NCBI GenBank assembly: GCA_020744225.1
Contig: JAGMWG010000018.1
Location: 1 to 64,000, forward strand
Length of the DNA stretch: 64,000 nt
From: Paraphoma chrysanthemicola
Lineage: Eukaryota > Ascomycota > Dothideomycetes > Pleosporales > Phaeosphaeriaceae
Reading direction: 5' to 3'
Shown: positions 43,605 to 55,964 of the stretch, one piece after another
Numbering within the stretch: the first letter of the stretch is position 1
Layout: each line of letters opens with the position of its first letter
Translations under genes and position numbers: made by a program
Notes under the pieces: generated by a model
The model's database searches: none
Told to the model about the DNA's origin: nothing
Seen by the model: the letters and a program-made list of their open reading frames with translations, nothing else

Positions 43605-45203
43605 ATGAATCCAGTCACCCTACATCATAACGACTTGCTTCACTTCAACCCCACGTACCGAGTCGTGATATGTCGAGAATGCCAGTACGCCATTCAAAAG
43701 AGCGCCATCTCAAGCCACCTTCTTCGGCACAAGATCTACCGCGAAGAAAGGCAAGTCCTGCTGGCGTATACTTCTCAGCTCGACCTTGTCGATCCAGACC
43801 ATGTCGCCTTGCCTCGCCCCAGTACGCCGGCCATAAGCAATCTACCTATCATTCCTGGCTTCGCGTGTATAGTGGACGGCTGCAATGCCCTTTGCGCAAG
43901 CCTTAAACGCATCAAACGCCACCAGACTGAGGCGCATGGACGCGTTGAGCTATCTAATGTGGAGAACTTCGCTCGCGCGGTAAACCTGCAGACGTTCTTC
44001 CGGGGTACAAAACTGCGCTATTTCGAAGTTAATTCAACGCGAATCGACAACACCGGCACAGGCTCACGCACTACCACGGTCCATGTGTCATGCAATGCTG
44101 GAGAATCAAATTCGTATGAACATAATGATCAGTGTTCTGAGCCTAGTCGTCATAGCACGGTAGTCCCGACGAAGGAGATTGTGTCACGGTCTTTGCCAGG
44201 ACCAGGTACCCGAGACAGTACTTCCTCTTTGAATTTCCGACTCGATCTGGAAGCCATGGCCTACTTTCATCATTTCATCATGACCACGAGTCACACATTG
44301 CCTTCTCCGCAACTTCAAGACTTCTGGAAGACCCGAGCGGTCCAACGGGCATTGAAGCATGAGTGGATAATGTGCAGCCTTTTAGCCATTTCTGCCAATC
44401 ATATTGCTCTATATATCCACGATTCACAAGAGAAGCAAACTCACCTTGATCGATCAGCTTGCTATTCGAAGGTATTTAAGGCAGAACAACGAAACGAGCT
44501 GCGTCCACTCAATGGTCTTGGCCGGTCACTTGCAGGCAGTGTGAATGATACAGCGGAACTTGGGGATGAGATAGCTTGGATTCTTCAATGTTCAGAGTGG
44601 GCTTTGATAGGCCTCAATTGCCATGTCAATGGTAGCCACGACACACATCGCCAGACACCCGGCCTAGACTTGATAGTCTCGACGTTGCGTTGGTTTGGCA
44701 AAGCTCGCACTAGACACACAAGCGCCAGAACTCAGGAAGAGCTGTTCGCGCAGGCAATGGAGATCCTAGAATGCTGTGAAAACAATATCAACTCGAGATT
44801 GCCTGGCACTGCACTCCTTCGTCGGCTTCGCGCTCTCCCAGAGCTACTCTCCCAAGCATTTGGTAGGCCGGACGACGCTCGTGATGTCCTGGCCACTCTT
44901 GCAGCCATTGCAACACTGGTTGTGTGCTGCAATAGTTGTAATGCTACGCGAGACGTTAACACGATTGGGCAAAGTGTGCTCGATTGGCTTGGTATGATAC
45001 CTGATCACTTCTACGTTATGCTTGCGCGAGACTCGCCTGCTGCTCTCGTCTTGATTGCATACTGGTCAGTCCTGATCAGAGGTGCTGAAGAGGGTGGAAT
45101 GTGGTTTCTCAAGAATCTATCGGATATGATCTTGGAGGACGTGGATGCCCGACTCAGTGGCGTACACGCTTCGATCCGGCAGCTGGTTCGAGATTTAGTT
45201 TGA
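43605..45203 (+). CDS. OrsD-domain (DUF3505) protein fused to UPC2-like regulatory domain
   Basis: A single-exon gene for 532 residues. The N-terminus is an OrsD-type double zinc-binding domain: VVICRECQYAIQ with Cys23, Cys26, His38 and His42, then GFACIVDGCNALCASL with Cys88 and Cys93 and His106/His111. The spacing and the phrase REERQVLLAYTSQLDLVDPD are typical of this family, named after the orsellinic-acid cluster protein OrsD. From about residue 210 (LNFRLDLEAMAYFHHFIMTT, then LQDFWKTRAVQRALKHEWIM and LLAISANHIALYIHDS) the protein looks like the C-terminal half of UPC2/Zn2Cys6 regulators that normally follows a six-cysteine cluster. There is no Zn2Cys6 cluster here; the OrsD domain takes its place. 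A role as a transcription factor is an inference. Confidence 0.82.
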   Translation: MNPVTLHHNDLLHFNPTYRVVICRECQYAIQKSAISSHLLRHKIYREERQVLLAYTSQLDLVDPDHVALPRPSTPAISNLPIIPGFACIVDGCNALCASLKRIKRHQTEAHGRVELSNVENFARAVNLQTFFRGTKLRYFEVNSTRIDNTGTGSRTTTVHVSCNAGESNSYEHNDQCSEPSRHSTVVPTKEIVSRSLPGPGTRDSTSSLNFRLDLEAMAYFHHFIMTTSHTLPSPQLQDFWKTRAVQRALKHEWIMCSLLAISANHIALYIHDSQEKQTHLDRSACYSKVFKAEQRNELRPLNGLGRSLAGSVNDTAELGDEIAWILQCSEWALIGLNCHVNGSHDTHRQTPGLDLIVSTLRWFGKARTRHTSARTQEELFAQAMEILECCENNINSRLPGTALLRRLRALPELLSQAFGRPDDARDVLATLAAIATLVVCCNSCNATRDVNTIGQSVLDWLGMIPDHFYVMLARDSPAALVLIAYWSVLIRGAEEGGMWFLKNLSDMILEDVDARLSGVHASIRQLVRDLV

Positions 45204-45567
45204 GCATACCTGCATGGCACTCCAGCGTGCTTTAGCAATATAAGGACGTACTAAATTCAACTCACAAACATAAAATTCCAGTGCCGCATTGAGAACGAAT
45301 CCTAATATTTCATCATCAGACTTTAAGAGCGTCTCCATCAATGCATTCAATTCCCTACCTTCCTACTTGGACATTTCCCATCTCAACAAGCCCAGAGTTG
45401 CAGAGAGAAATTTACAAGACTAAAAAGAAGACGAAATGATCTTCACTTTAGGATACATATTTGTTCGAAGGGTCAAGAACGTCGATCAGCAAACACATCA
45501 TCTTGCATGTTTACAGTAACACAAATATGGAAATTCAATTTTTGCATTCAAAATCACTCTCTAAGTA

Positions 45568-46989
45568 CTACCAGGCGTGCGGGGCTCTGAAATTGCCCTG
45601 CGTTCGCGCCGGCACAATCAAGTCGATCTCATCAACACTTATGGACCGCATGTTGTAAGACTCTTCTGATCGACCCAACCTGCCTGCTTCTAGTTGCTTC
45701 ACTCGGTCTTGTGCGGATGGTCGAGGGTAAGAATTTTGCGACGTGTTGCCAAAGATACGCGGGAACATGCGATTCATGAGCGGCTTGCAGCCGGGAAGAC
45801 AACCACATGCAACGCCAACGCCGCTTTCGACGGACATGACGATGAAGCACTCGGCGCCGTGCCCTGAGATCTTTGGTAAGTCTTTGACAAGATTGGCGGG
45901 GAATTATGAACGTACACATTACGTCGTAGGACTCGAGGTAGACCGACGTGTAGTAGATGCGCAGGCTGCCTGCGATGCAGACACTATTGCGGTTAACTCG
46001 GCAGACGATTGATGATAGGGCACTGCACTTACATAACGCCGAGCGAGAACATGCACGTCAGAGTGATGCGTTGACGGCGAGAGATTTTGACGTTCCAGAG
46101 ATCCTTTGCAGGCCAAAGGAAGATGACAAAGTCGCTGAACGTGTTTTGCGCGGCATGGAAGTAGTATATGGCCCGAATATTGAGACACTTGGCTGTACCA
46201 ATGTACTTGAAAATCTCCCAATATGTGCTCACAGGCCTGTTGCATGTGTCAGGGGCGAACAAGAATGCCTAGGTAGGAGAGCTTACGAGCACTGGAAGAG
46301 TGTGAAGAAGAACGCGATGGTGCTGAGGACAACGGTATATACTATCATGATGCGGCAGAACCATTTGTTCAACTTGGATGGGAAGATCTCTGACACGACA
46401 TTAGTGGGCTACGCGAATACCCATTAGATCAGTCATAACGTACTCAGGTAGGTGAGAAGGATAGCAACCTTCATCAGGGTGATGACTGCGGTGAACATCA
46501 ACTGGTACGCCATTGACATCTACTTTATTTGAGTTGGATTTGTGATGAGGGCTATGAGGGAAATACCTGAGCTGCCCTGATAGTCCCATACATGATCTCA
46601 GGCCTCAGATCCCCTGTATGGTCAGTCATGAGGTTCTCAAAGCGGAGAAGCACGAACATAAGTGGTAACCCAGTTGAAAGCTTGGGAGCATCGCCACGAT
46701 GATCATGATGTTACTGCCTACGCATAATATCTTGTTCTTGTCAGCGTGTCTCTTGCGTAAATTGACCTTCATGAAGACTCACCGCCGCCAGTAGCATGAT
46801 CCAATCATCCCATCCTAGCGTACGCACAATGACTGTGCGACTGTAAAACCGACAAGAGATAGCTGTAACGACCAAAACAGTCGCAGGAATGATGATGCCG
46901 ATCGCGACTGGTCTGCGAGTGATGGGATCAACATAGTTGGGAGTTGGGAAGGATGCGAATTCCGCGGGTGTAGGAAATCGGGAAGTCAT
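45568..46989 (-). CDS. fungal-rhodopsin-fold (PTH11-like) membrane protein
   Basis: Eight exons in coding order are 46989-46783, 46730-46658, 46613-46567, 46519-46444, 46389-46287, 46236-46033, 45983-45916 and 45863-45568, with seven introns of 44-54 bp; the joined frame gives 357 residues. The chain reads as an intact rhodopsin-domain protein: DPITRRPVAIGIIIPATVL, LGWDDWIMLLAA, GYHLWDLRPEIMYGTIRAAQ, LMKVAILLTYLRIF, FSDFVIFLWPAKDLWN, IYYTSVYLESYDVMWHGAECFIV and VGVACGCLPGCKPLMNRMF. The tail has a Ser/Pro-rich segment and ends in RAPHAW. No CFEM domain or signal peptide is present, like the protein at 8514. The many small exons leave only ORF scraps, so automated ORF calls miss it. Confidence 0.87.
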
Positions 46990-48617
46990 CTTTTCGCCAA
47001 AGGTCGAAAGCGGCAGACCAGGCGCTCAAATCAGTAATTGTATTGATCTCCGGCTATAAGACGAAGGTCTGAGCGTCCGCGAGCACTTCTTCTTTATCTA
47101 AGGCTGACAGCGACACCCCTGTCAACCCCAGATGGGAGGTATGGACTAAAGGCGGCAGGTGTATAGCACAAGCGGCATGTGTATGCAGGCCAGCGACGCC
47201 ATCCTTCAGGCTTACTCGAAGTGCACTAAAGGCCGAGGCAAAGGCCAGGTTCAATGCAACGAGGCGTACATCGGCGAGCTGAATGCCACGCCTGTTGTTT
47301 CTTGAGTGTTCCAAGCTCAATCGATTCCGAAGCTATGCGCTGATGCGCATTACCCGGCCGAAGCTACGGGAGATGTGCGCCAACTAGAGGCGCCCCAATG
47401 GATCAGAGAATGAGAGTGCTATGGTACTTGATGCAACAAAGAGCGCACGATGGCATGTCCATCTTGGATTTGAACTTGATGTGGCACTACTCTGACGTCT
47501 GAACAGGGCGACTTCAACTTGCAAGCTTTACCTGGTCGATCTGGCGGATCGCGGCCAGGCGGGTTTGGATCTTGGGAATCTCCACATGGCCGCAAAACCA
47601 GCACAAGGCCCGAGCTCGTTTCAGACGAACCCAGTGGGCATGTTCGAGGGCAAACGACCATTGGCACGAAGTCGGTGAACTCCGATGCGATTGTGCGAGT
47701 GGTTACAAGTGCGGGGAGATGCTAATGCGCCATCCCAGTGACCAATTGTCCCGCCTTCCAATAAGGCTTATCAGACTACCGGCAGCCGGCGATAACGGCT
47801 TGTATCCACTTCTCAAAAAGGCCACTCTTCCAGTGCGTCAAACTTGTAAGATCGCCATCTCAAACTGGCATTTAGGCATGGGTCTAGGAACAAGCTCCTC
47901 GTAGTCTCAAGCAATTCGATTCAGTGTGATCGAAATATCAATTCATGAGCTTATTCTATATCTGCTACCTTTGATGGCGGGTTATCTCGAACGTCGAAGA
48001 GGGCTTCTCGAGAGGGGTAGTATTGTTCAGGATCGCCTGCATACAACCTGAAACGCTCTTGCCCAACGTGGTGATCGTCCCGCGGACTACGAATTGGGGG
48101 CGGTTTCAGATCTCCCTGGCCAATCGAACCGTGAACACGTGGATCTGGAAGCCTGGAGGCAGGCTTCCGCGTGTTAAATGGTTAGCGCGATCTGCACGAA
48201 CATGTGGGGTGCAGAACGAAAGGTCGCAACAAAAGCAAGACCTGCGATGCTCACGGCGGTATTGGCAGGAGTGTGGACCAAAAGGAGTTGAGGCGTCTCC
48301 AGCAATTGACCGAGGCTGCTAGTGCTGAGCCCGACCCAACCACTTCAATTCTCTCGTGGCGCCGGCATTACCCATCTTTCTGCCGATGCGCTAGATTGTA
48401 TTGCCTTCTTTGCTCTTGTACACATCAATTACTGTTTGGCTGCTCAGTAGGTAATCTGCAGCACGAGCAGTGTGACCTTGATTCGGCTTGCGGCTGAAGT
48501 GTAGCGGCACAGCCTCCTCGTCTAGGCTGCATGCCAACTCGCGCATCATCTCGACTTCTTCACCATCGCCTTGACAGTATACCGTTGCTGCCCATATTTG
48601 CCTGGCACCCAAGCGCG
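46990..48617. other. intergenic 1.6 kb, divergent promoters, no gene seen
   Basis: Lies between the receptor start (46989) and HET 3. ORFs such as 47519-47725, 47572-47904 and 48023-48322 overlap in several frames with no motif. No mobile element ends were found. Confidence 0.5.
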
Positions 48618-50709
48618 ATGTCAATGCCAGATTTGGCAGCTCATACAAGCTTTCAACATCTGCCGCTTCCCGACCCTACAACGCACTTTCGCCTGCTGGA
48701 AATCCTACAATGCGAGCCTAAAAAGCACGTTGTTTGCGAGTTGACAACATGGCCTGTGGAGAGCGCTCCATCATATCACGCCTTGTCGTACACATGGGGT
48801 AATCAACAACACATCACGCGTATTATACTGAACGGCGCAGATCTCGTCGTCCGTCTAAACTGCGAGTACGCGCTTCGACAGGCCTATGCTTCGCAAGCGA
48901 GCAAGTATTTTTGGATTGATGCAATTTGTATTGACCAAGAAAATGTGCAAGAGAAAAATTATCAGGTGGCCATGATGGGAGACGTGTATAGGAACGCAGC
49001 ACACGTATTCGCATGCGTTGGCGGGCATGCCGACGATAGTCAATTTTTGTTCGACTTTATTGCTGCCGAGCGTACACTACTCTCAGATATCTACTCGGAG
49101 ATATCCTCATTCGTAACACTCTCTGGTCTGCTTATGTCAAGCGCAAAGAGAATGGAGAATCCCATTTTCGCCAGGAGATGGCTTACCTTTCGATGTTTCT
49201 TTCGACTGGAAGCACACGTAAGGGAACGAGTAGCTGCTGCTTATGTAGCTTTCATGAATCGCCCATACTTCTCGCGAGTCTGGGTAAGACTTCTCGAAAC
49301 ATTATAGTGGTGGTTTCGTGCTAACGAAAACATCTTTAATGTAGATCCTGCAAGAGCTCTTTCTGGCTCCGCATACCTCCTGCGTGTGTGGCACGGACTC
49401 GCAATCATCTGCAGATCTTCTCGCCATCAGCTTGCTGGTAAATTTCTGGGTGAACGACCAGCGGAAAAGTTGGCATTGGGGATTTCTTGCAAGACAGTTT
49501 GTTTCACTCGTGTTCAGCCAATCATGGTTGTTCGGTCGCCAAAAAGCTTGTCTGATGATGGAGGGTGATGTTCGCACCGTGGGCCCCCGTCTGAGCTGTC
49601 TCGCCTTTGCAACAAGTGCGAGAAGACCTCTCAGGCTCGCCGAGGTTCTTGATCTTGTCCAGCACTTTGAATGTGCTGATGCCAGAGACCGGTTATACGG
49701 AGTCTTATCTCTCGCAGACTGGAATGACAGTGTTTCACCCGTGCCGGACTACGAAAAGGATTCCTTCGAAGTTGCTGCAGATGCTCTTGGAGTGTTCCTG
49801 GCGGTGAAAGAATGTGCTCCCACGCAGGGAACCCCGGTTCAATGGGCTGCTAGACTCTGTGAAATATTCCACGTTTCTCTCCAAAATCCGGCTCTGATGG
49901 AGGCTCTCCGCGTCCGTAGCCTTGGCTGCGAGGTGCCACGGTCTATTCTTGAGCAGTACCTTCACAGAAATACAGATGCTGTCGAGGCGGCCCACGAACA
50001 GTCTTTCCATCTAGGAGACTATGGATGGCAACGAGGATCCTCCAAATCGCTACGGCCAAGAGACACGGGTGTTTACGACAGCCACTGGCTTGGTATAGAA
50101 CTGCGACCCGTAGATGATGTTGGGAGCCGTTCGTTACATGCCGAAGCAACATATCTTTGCTGTGTGAAATCACGGATCGACGATTCTATTACCGTGATCG
50201 TCGACGAACATCGTCGCATCTTCGCATATGCTCCGAAGGATACCAAAGCAGGCGATATTTATTTACAGAGTTCAAGAGCCGCCGTTTCCCATCACAAACC
50301 ACTGGCAATCGTACTGAGACGAGTCCAAGGCGGTCGCTACCACATCGTGGGCCAAGCATACTTCTCCTATGACTGCTCACCTTGGGTACGCCTCTCGCTA
50401 AGCTGTGAAGTGTTCAGGTTGCAGTGGCAGCCCGAGGATCTTTTGTTATTTCATTGGATTCACATCAATCGCTCGGCGTGTGCGAAGTCACGAGATGAGA
50501 TGGCGGCGTGGCTTCAAGTGCGCGTTTGTGCTAACGACGATCTATTGCACATCCACGGACCACTCCCTGGCTTTGATCACATGAAAGGGCCTCCGACACA
50601 TTATCAAGAACCTTTTACCCGGAAGATACCTTCTAAGTCGTCTTACTTTGGCGAGGACGACCTACTTTACCAGGATGACCTGATTAACCTCGACGAAAAC
50701 GATCTGTGA
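48618..50709 (+). CDS. heterokaryon incompatibility (HET) domain protein 3
   Basis: Two exons, 48618-49283 and 49345-50709 (61-bp intron), encode 676 residues. The HET blocks are YHALSYTWG at 53-61, YFWIDAICIDQENVQEKNYQ at 97-116 with VFACVGG after it, and the intron falls exactly inside the third block, so that splicing makes FSRVWILQELFLAP. The second half has ADARDRLYGVLSLADW and VPDYEKDSFEVAADAL, typical of fungal HET proteins, and a C-terminal segment with IFAYAPKDTKAGDIYLQ. The start at 48618 (MSMPDLAAH) is preferred; an upstream in-frame ATG at 48531 would add 29 residues with no family resemblance. The tail is acidic (EDDLLYQDDLINLDEND). Confidence 0.9.
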
Positions 50710-51204
50710 CCTAGTTCAAGCACTCCTGGTGCTAATATTGGTATGATTATCACTTTACGCTTGGGAAGTTCATTTGTGAGAGATTGAATGACCACTCGAC
50801 CTTGTGGTGCGCAAAGGTGTAACTACATGCTGTAACAGGGTCGGACTAGGAGGTCGGCGCCCACGAACCTTTGCCCTAAGAGAACTCCACCTCTCATCGC
50901 CAAGGTACATTCAACACCTAACATGTCCAATCTGCATCGCACATCCTCATCTAGTTATATTACGAAGATTTCAATTGAATAAGTGTCGAGAGGTCCTCTC
51001 GAGCATTTGTTACGACCACTCAATTGACCTATCACGGGCGTAATTCTACAAGGGGTGAGTTGTAAAGTGCAAAGCAACGTTCGTGTTCCTCCAGGTGCAT
51101 GTAACATGCATTAAGCATCACGAATAATTATCAACATAAAATAATTATAACATGTTCACATTCAATACTCGCTTCGCAACAACTCACTCCCCTTAACAAC
51201 ATCT
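50710..51204. other. convergent 3' intergenic region
   Basis: DNA between HET 3 and the sedolisin gene 3' ends. An AT-rich patch at about 51120-51160 may hold 3'-processing signals. No gene. Confidence 0.45.
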
Positions 51205-53047
51205 TCAAGCCCTATACCGACTCGGCACCGCAGCCTTCAACAGCTTCGGGAAATTCGGCGTGCCCAATCCACTAACCGGATCCCATCCAGCCGTCGCATT
51301 CCAGCTCGCGTACGGAATGACGGGGCTTCCATTCAGCGGGCCATGGAAACGCGCATGGCCATCACAGCCCGTGCTTCCTCCGAGCACGATATCGTTCAGC
51401 GCATTCGGATTCGCGTACAAAAGCGGGTTCAAGAATCCCAGCGCGGGCTTCTTCGACTTCAACCGCGCGTCGTTGAGAAGAGCAACGATACCAGCGAATG
51501 CGGGCGCAGATGCAGAAGTACCCTGGTAGCTCTTGAGCACACCCTTGTCGTAGACGCGGAAGCCGAAGCCCTGGGCTGCGACGTCGGGGAAGCCGCGGCC
51601 GTGGCGGTTGAAGTAGGGCTTGTTGGCCTCGCCGAGCTTGTGGAAATAGGCCTTGATGGCGTCGTCCTGGTACGAGGGGCGCTTCCAGTAGTCCGAGAAG
51701 CCGCCGGAGGAGAAGAACGTGGCGGTCTCGTTGAGGTAGCGGGTTGAGCCGACGGATGTGACGAAGGGGCAGGCAGCGGGATATTGAGGCTGGAATTTGG
51801 TTGTGTTCTTGCCGTCGTTGCTCTGGCATGCTGAACCGACACCGCTGTCGCCAGAGGAGAAGATGACACTGACACCACGGGAGCCAAGCTGAGCAAACAG
51901 ATTGCAGACGGTGAGAGCGTAGGACTTCGGTACGCTCTGCTCGTTTTCGCCGTATGAGGTCGAGATAACCTGGGGTAAATCTTTCTGGTCCATCTTGAGA
52001 ACGCCCTGGAGGAACTCCAGGTAGGGCTCGTTGGCGCTATCGGCTTCATCAGGCTGGTCCAGATCAGCGACCCATGGGCCACGGCCACCGGTGCTGAACT
52101 CGGTCACGGGCAGAGGGCTGCTAGTTCCGACAATGTACTGGAGATCCAAATTGGCCTCACCACTGTCATCGCTGGAGTTCTGGGCGTTGAGACCACCATT
52201 GTACTGGACGACCGAGAAATTCTGACCGACAGCCTCGGGGAGAATGTTCTTCTCGAAGAGGGCAAGATCATTGTAGCGTGCATACTCCTCGAGGTAGCTA
52301 GCAAAAGCCACCTTGCTGCCGCTGTTGGCATCGGGAGTGTAGTTGATCTGGTAGAGCCGCTTCAAGCAAGCAGGAGTAATGCCAAGATCGCAGTTCACAG
52401 TGACATTGGCGGCATTGGACGCAATCTGAACAGCCATAACCTCGCTTACGGTATCGTGGTTTGCGCGAATGGCAGCAAAGCGGGTTGTTGGCTGGACCAG
52501 GTTGATGTGCTCAGCCACGTCCTCTGGGACGGAGTACTCGAGTGTGCGGAGAGCTCTGCGTGGCGTCTTCTCGCTGCTGATGAACCAGGAAAACTGCGTG
52601 TCGAGCATCTTGTTGGCAACGCCGACAGTTGTCTTGATGGTAATCCAGTCGGCGTCCAACTCGGCGTTGTTGATTCCAGCAGCCTCGAGCCAGGCGGACA
52701 CAGCCGAGGTCGAGTCCGCACTGGGAAGAAGCATCCTCTTCATTTCATCATGCGTCAAGAAGTGCTGGCCGTAGTTGGAGCTGCTGGGCGTGGACATGTC
52801 CATTACAGCCTGCTCGAACTTCTGAGCATCGCCTTGCTTCAGTGCAATTTTCAGCCTCAGCGGTTGCGACTCTGCTGCTGCCTCCTGGAGTTTCCATCCT
52901 GTGAGAGTTGTGAGCTTCTTGGATCGGCAACGAGCTTAGCCGAAGTGGCGACAAACCTTCGGGAGTAGCGAAAAGCTTCTCAAACGGTTCCGCAAGACTG
53001 CTTCCAGCCAGCAGAGATCCAACGAAGAGGGCGAGAAGAGGTGCCAT
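51205..53047 (-). CDS. secreted sedolisin / tripeptidyl-peptidase (S53 family)
   Basis: Two exons in coding order, 53047-52957 and 52898-51205 (58-bp intron), encode 594 residues. A signal peptide (MAPLLALFVGSLLAGSSLA) is followed by a pro-region of about 175 residues (GWKLQEAAAESQPLRLKIAL onward), which keeps the protease inactive until acid processing. The catalytic domain carries the Ser-Glu-Asp triad: Glu278 and Asp282 in GEANLDLQYIVG, the oxyanion Asp381 in SSGDSG, and Ser492 in GTSASAPAFAG. The calcium-binding end contains NDIVLGGSTGCDG and ASWNATAGWDPVSGLGTPNF. Several N-glycosylation sites are present. S53 enzymes work at acid pH outside the cell, releasing tripeptides or cutting internally. 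Which of the two applies here cannot be judged. Confidence 0.93.
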
Positions 53048-53790
53048 TGCTGCGGTCACTGGTGAAGAGACTTGTGCAGGAGGTTGAGCAGGCAGTAAGG
53101 AGCTGTCAACGACGCGCAACGGCGAGTTTATGTACTTTCAAATACGATGTACCGCTGATGCACGCAATACTGGGCTGCCTTCTCGAGTTAGACTGCGGTC
53201 ACTGCAATGAACGATGCAATTTTCAAAATGTCCAAGGAAAGTCAAGCCTTGTGGTCCGGTCTTGTGGAAGCTTGTGCGGCTTGACCCTCCTGCCTAATCC
53301 GGCTTTAGCCTACCGATAACAACGGCTCGGATCTCCGCATTTGATGCAGGTCCGGTCATGATAGGCCACGGTCATCAAGACAACCGGGTTCGCACCGGTG
53401 CGATGACAAGCTGTGCTTGTGGATTGGTAACAGCATGTAAGGGTCGCCACAAAGCTGCATAAAGCTAGGTCGTATATGGCTAGTCGCTCGCGTGTTTCTC
53501 GTGCACGAGGACCAAAGCATTCATGAGACCCTCGTTCATACACATTCTCGAATAAACTATCTGAGATCGAGCATTTGAGACTCAGCAAGGATCATTTTTT
53601 GGGAGGAAAGACGCATCTGGAAGTGAGATCCATTACACTCAGAAGCTAAGCAGCAGGTCGGTCACTGCAAAGTTCCCCAGCCGATCGCCGTTGGACACCG
53701 TTAGTTCTCCAGATATCGTATTTTCCGTCTCATGTCGTGCACTGGCTCATGCTGAGCTTCCAGCTCCGTTTTCTTACACAGCGTTGAGTT
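53048..53790. other. intergenic, upstream of sedolisin
   Basis: 743 bp between the sedolisin start and the 3' end of the Zn2Cys6 gene. No gene or repeat is evident. Confidence 0.5.
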
Positions 53791-55964
53791 TCATTGCATA
53801 CTTTGATCATCAAAACCACCAAAAAGACTGCTGAAGAGTGTCTCGTTGATAGTCTGTAGCGTCCAATCGTCCTGTGAATTGAGATCAAAAAAGTTGCCGT
53901 AACTATCTGGGTCCTTATTCGTGCCGAACAGATCTAGAGATTCTGGCGTCCACGGTGGTGGAATTTCGCTCCCAATCTCAAGATCTGGCACAAGTCCAGT
54001 GTCGGTACCGAGTGAAGATGGAAGAGTGCTTAATGGTCCGTTTGATGGTACCGCAACGCCGCGTTGTAGATTGATCGTGCCAAAGTATGGGATTTGTAGC
54101 TGAAGGGTCGCGCTGTTGTTGACGAAAGTACCGTCGAACTCTGCTGCCGTATGTTCGCTACTGCCACTTAGCGCGCTGTAATGTGCGCCGCTCGCTGCAT
54201 CAAGTTCGACGTCCAACATGTGCTTCATTATCTGAGAGAGCTTCATTGCAATGCTGTCTCCCTCCATACCCGCAAGGATGCCCAGTGTGCGCTCCATCAA
54301 TCCACGATCGCTATGGTGACTGGATTCCAAGACCTTCCGAGTGCTCACACCAAGAATGGCCGGTGCATCAAAGGCGCTGCGAGAGACAATGTGCACGAGA
54401 CATAAAACAACAATGGCAACGAATGCCAAATAATCCATGCCACGGCAATAGAAGTTTCCTGCATTCCATAATCGAAAGGAAATGTAGCGTAAAAGAGCTT
54501 CGCGGCTTGCAGCTGCTGCTGCCAGCTTGTTGTTGTCATATTCGGATCCGGTCGAATGACGGAGAATGTATGGAAGGTGTCTTCGAAGAACAAGGTGATA
54601 GTACGAGACCTGATAGGTTAGGCGTGAAACCTCGTAGAAGGTATCTGACGAGCCCGAGCTCTCAGCCTGGAACGTGGGAGCCAGCCACCATTGCGGTGGC
54701 ATCGCAGAAGCAACTTCTAATAGTAGCCGATCAATCTCATCTGTGTCTAAGACACCACCGTTAAAGCTCAAAAGATGGCCAGATATGATACACGGCAGTC
54801 TTGACACACGGTCAATAGGTTGGCATTTTGCGATTGCCTGTGGAGTGAGCGCCGGAGTTGACAGCGAAGACAGTGGCAATCCAAGCGTGATCGATAGGTA
54901 TGAATCCATCTCCACTATGCGAAAGCACAGGTGATCAGGATCTAAATCAGCTCTGGTATTCGAGTCGAGAATCTTCAAAGACGTGTTTTTGTAGCCCCGA
55001 TGAAGTCCTACCAGTTGCGCAACGGCTGCTGCTCTGTGTGTCGTCAGCCAGGATTGGTGCAGCTTCCCAGCATAATTAAGGATCATAGCTTCTATCATGA
55101 TGCATTCAATGCCCTCCATCGAGGTGACTAAGCTGTTGTTGTTCGTTACCAATCTTGTGGCTGTGTCAAAAACATGAGACATGATCTTGGTGAAGCGACT
55201 GCGCGTGGAGTCTAAAGCCCGTGGGCATGACACGGCGCCTTGTAACAAGCTGGTTAACAACAGCAGTTTTCGGGCTATGAGAGCTGGATGCGACCCTGGA
55301 GGTGGCAATTGTAGCATTTGCAGAGTGGATTCTGACGGCTGAGCTTCAAGAGCAGCCGAAGGCGTGCAGAGCATCATATGAGAGTGGGTTGAGAGACAGA
55401 TCGGTAGTTCGCAGATGCGATTGTAGTCGTCGGGCTCGGGCCAAGCTGAAACCAACTCTCGTGATAAGCCAGTGTAGTTGTTAAGCAGTGACGTATCTGA
55501 AGTAGCCGGTGACAAAGCAAAGGTGGTGTTGGTCTCTTGGGGCGATAGTGGGTAGCAGTTGGACACGTCGCTGGTGCGTTCCTTCACGTCGTCAACACAA
55601 AATCTCAGAAGTCTCAGACACTCGAGAAACTTACAGTTACGCCTCCAAGCCCTGAAAAGTCTATGGGTGTGTTGGAGATGGAAGCTGTTCTGGCACCTGC
55701 CAATCGCTCTAGAGCTTCTTCCATTTTGCGAAGCCTCGCTTCCATTCCCTCGTCGGTCTTTTCCGACTGTGCTGTATTCTCGTCATATTCCTGGCTGATG
55801 CATGCACTGTGCCGTTGAGTACAGTTAACACAGGAGGTGTCTGAAGTTGACTCGAAGATGCACCGAACCTTCCGCCGCTTACATTCCCAGCAGTTGCGCG
55901 TGCCCTTCCGAACTTTCCGTCGTTTCGCTGCCGGCTCGTTGTGCGACACTCCTGCCGCTATCAT
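53791..55964 (-). CDS. Zn2Cys6 fungal transcription factor
   Basis: Two exons in coding order, 55964-55635 and 55581-53791 (53-bp intron), encode 706 residues. The DNA-binding cluster uses Cys25, Cys28, Cys35, Cys45, Cys48 and Cys55 (C-x2-C-x6-C-x9-C-x2-C-x6-C) in RNCWECKRRKVRC, preceded by a basic stretch (AAKRRKVRK) that may be a nuclear signal. A short coiled coil follows (GMEARLRKMEEALERLA, about residues 73-89), suggesting a dimer. The middle part (GIECIMIEAMILNYAGKLHQ followed by SWLTTHRAAAVAQLVGLHRG, then LCFRIVEMDSYLSITLGLP) is the fungal_trans regulatory region. The gene lies tail-to-head with the NmrA-like gene, and both share the same palindromic motif upstream (see 56095-56114). 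The controlled pathway is unknown. Confidence 0.92.
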
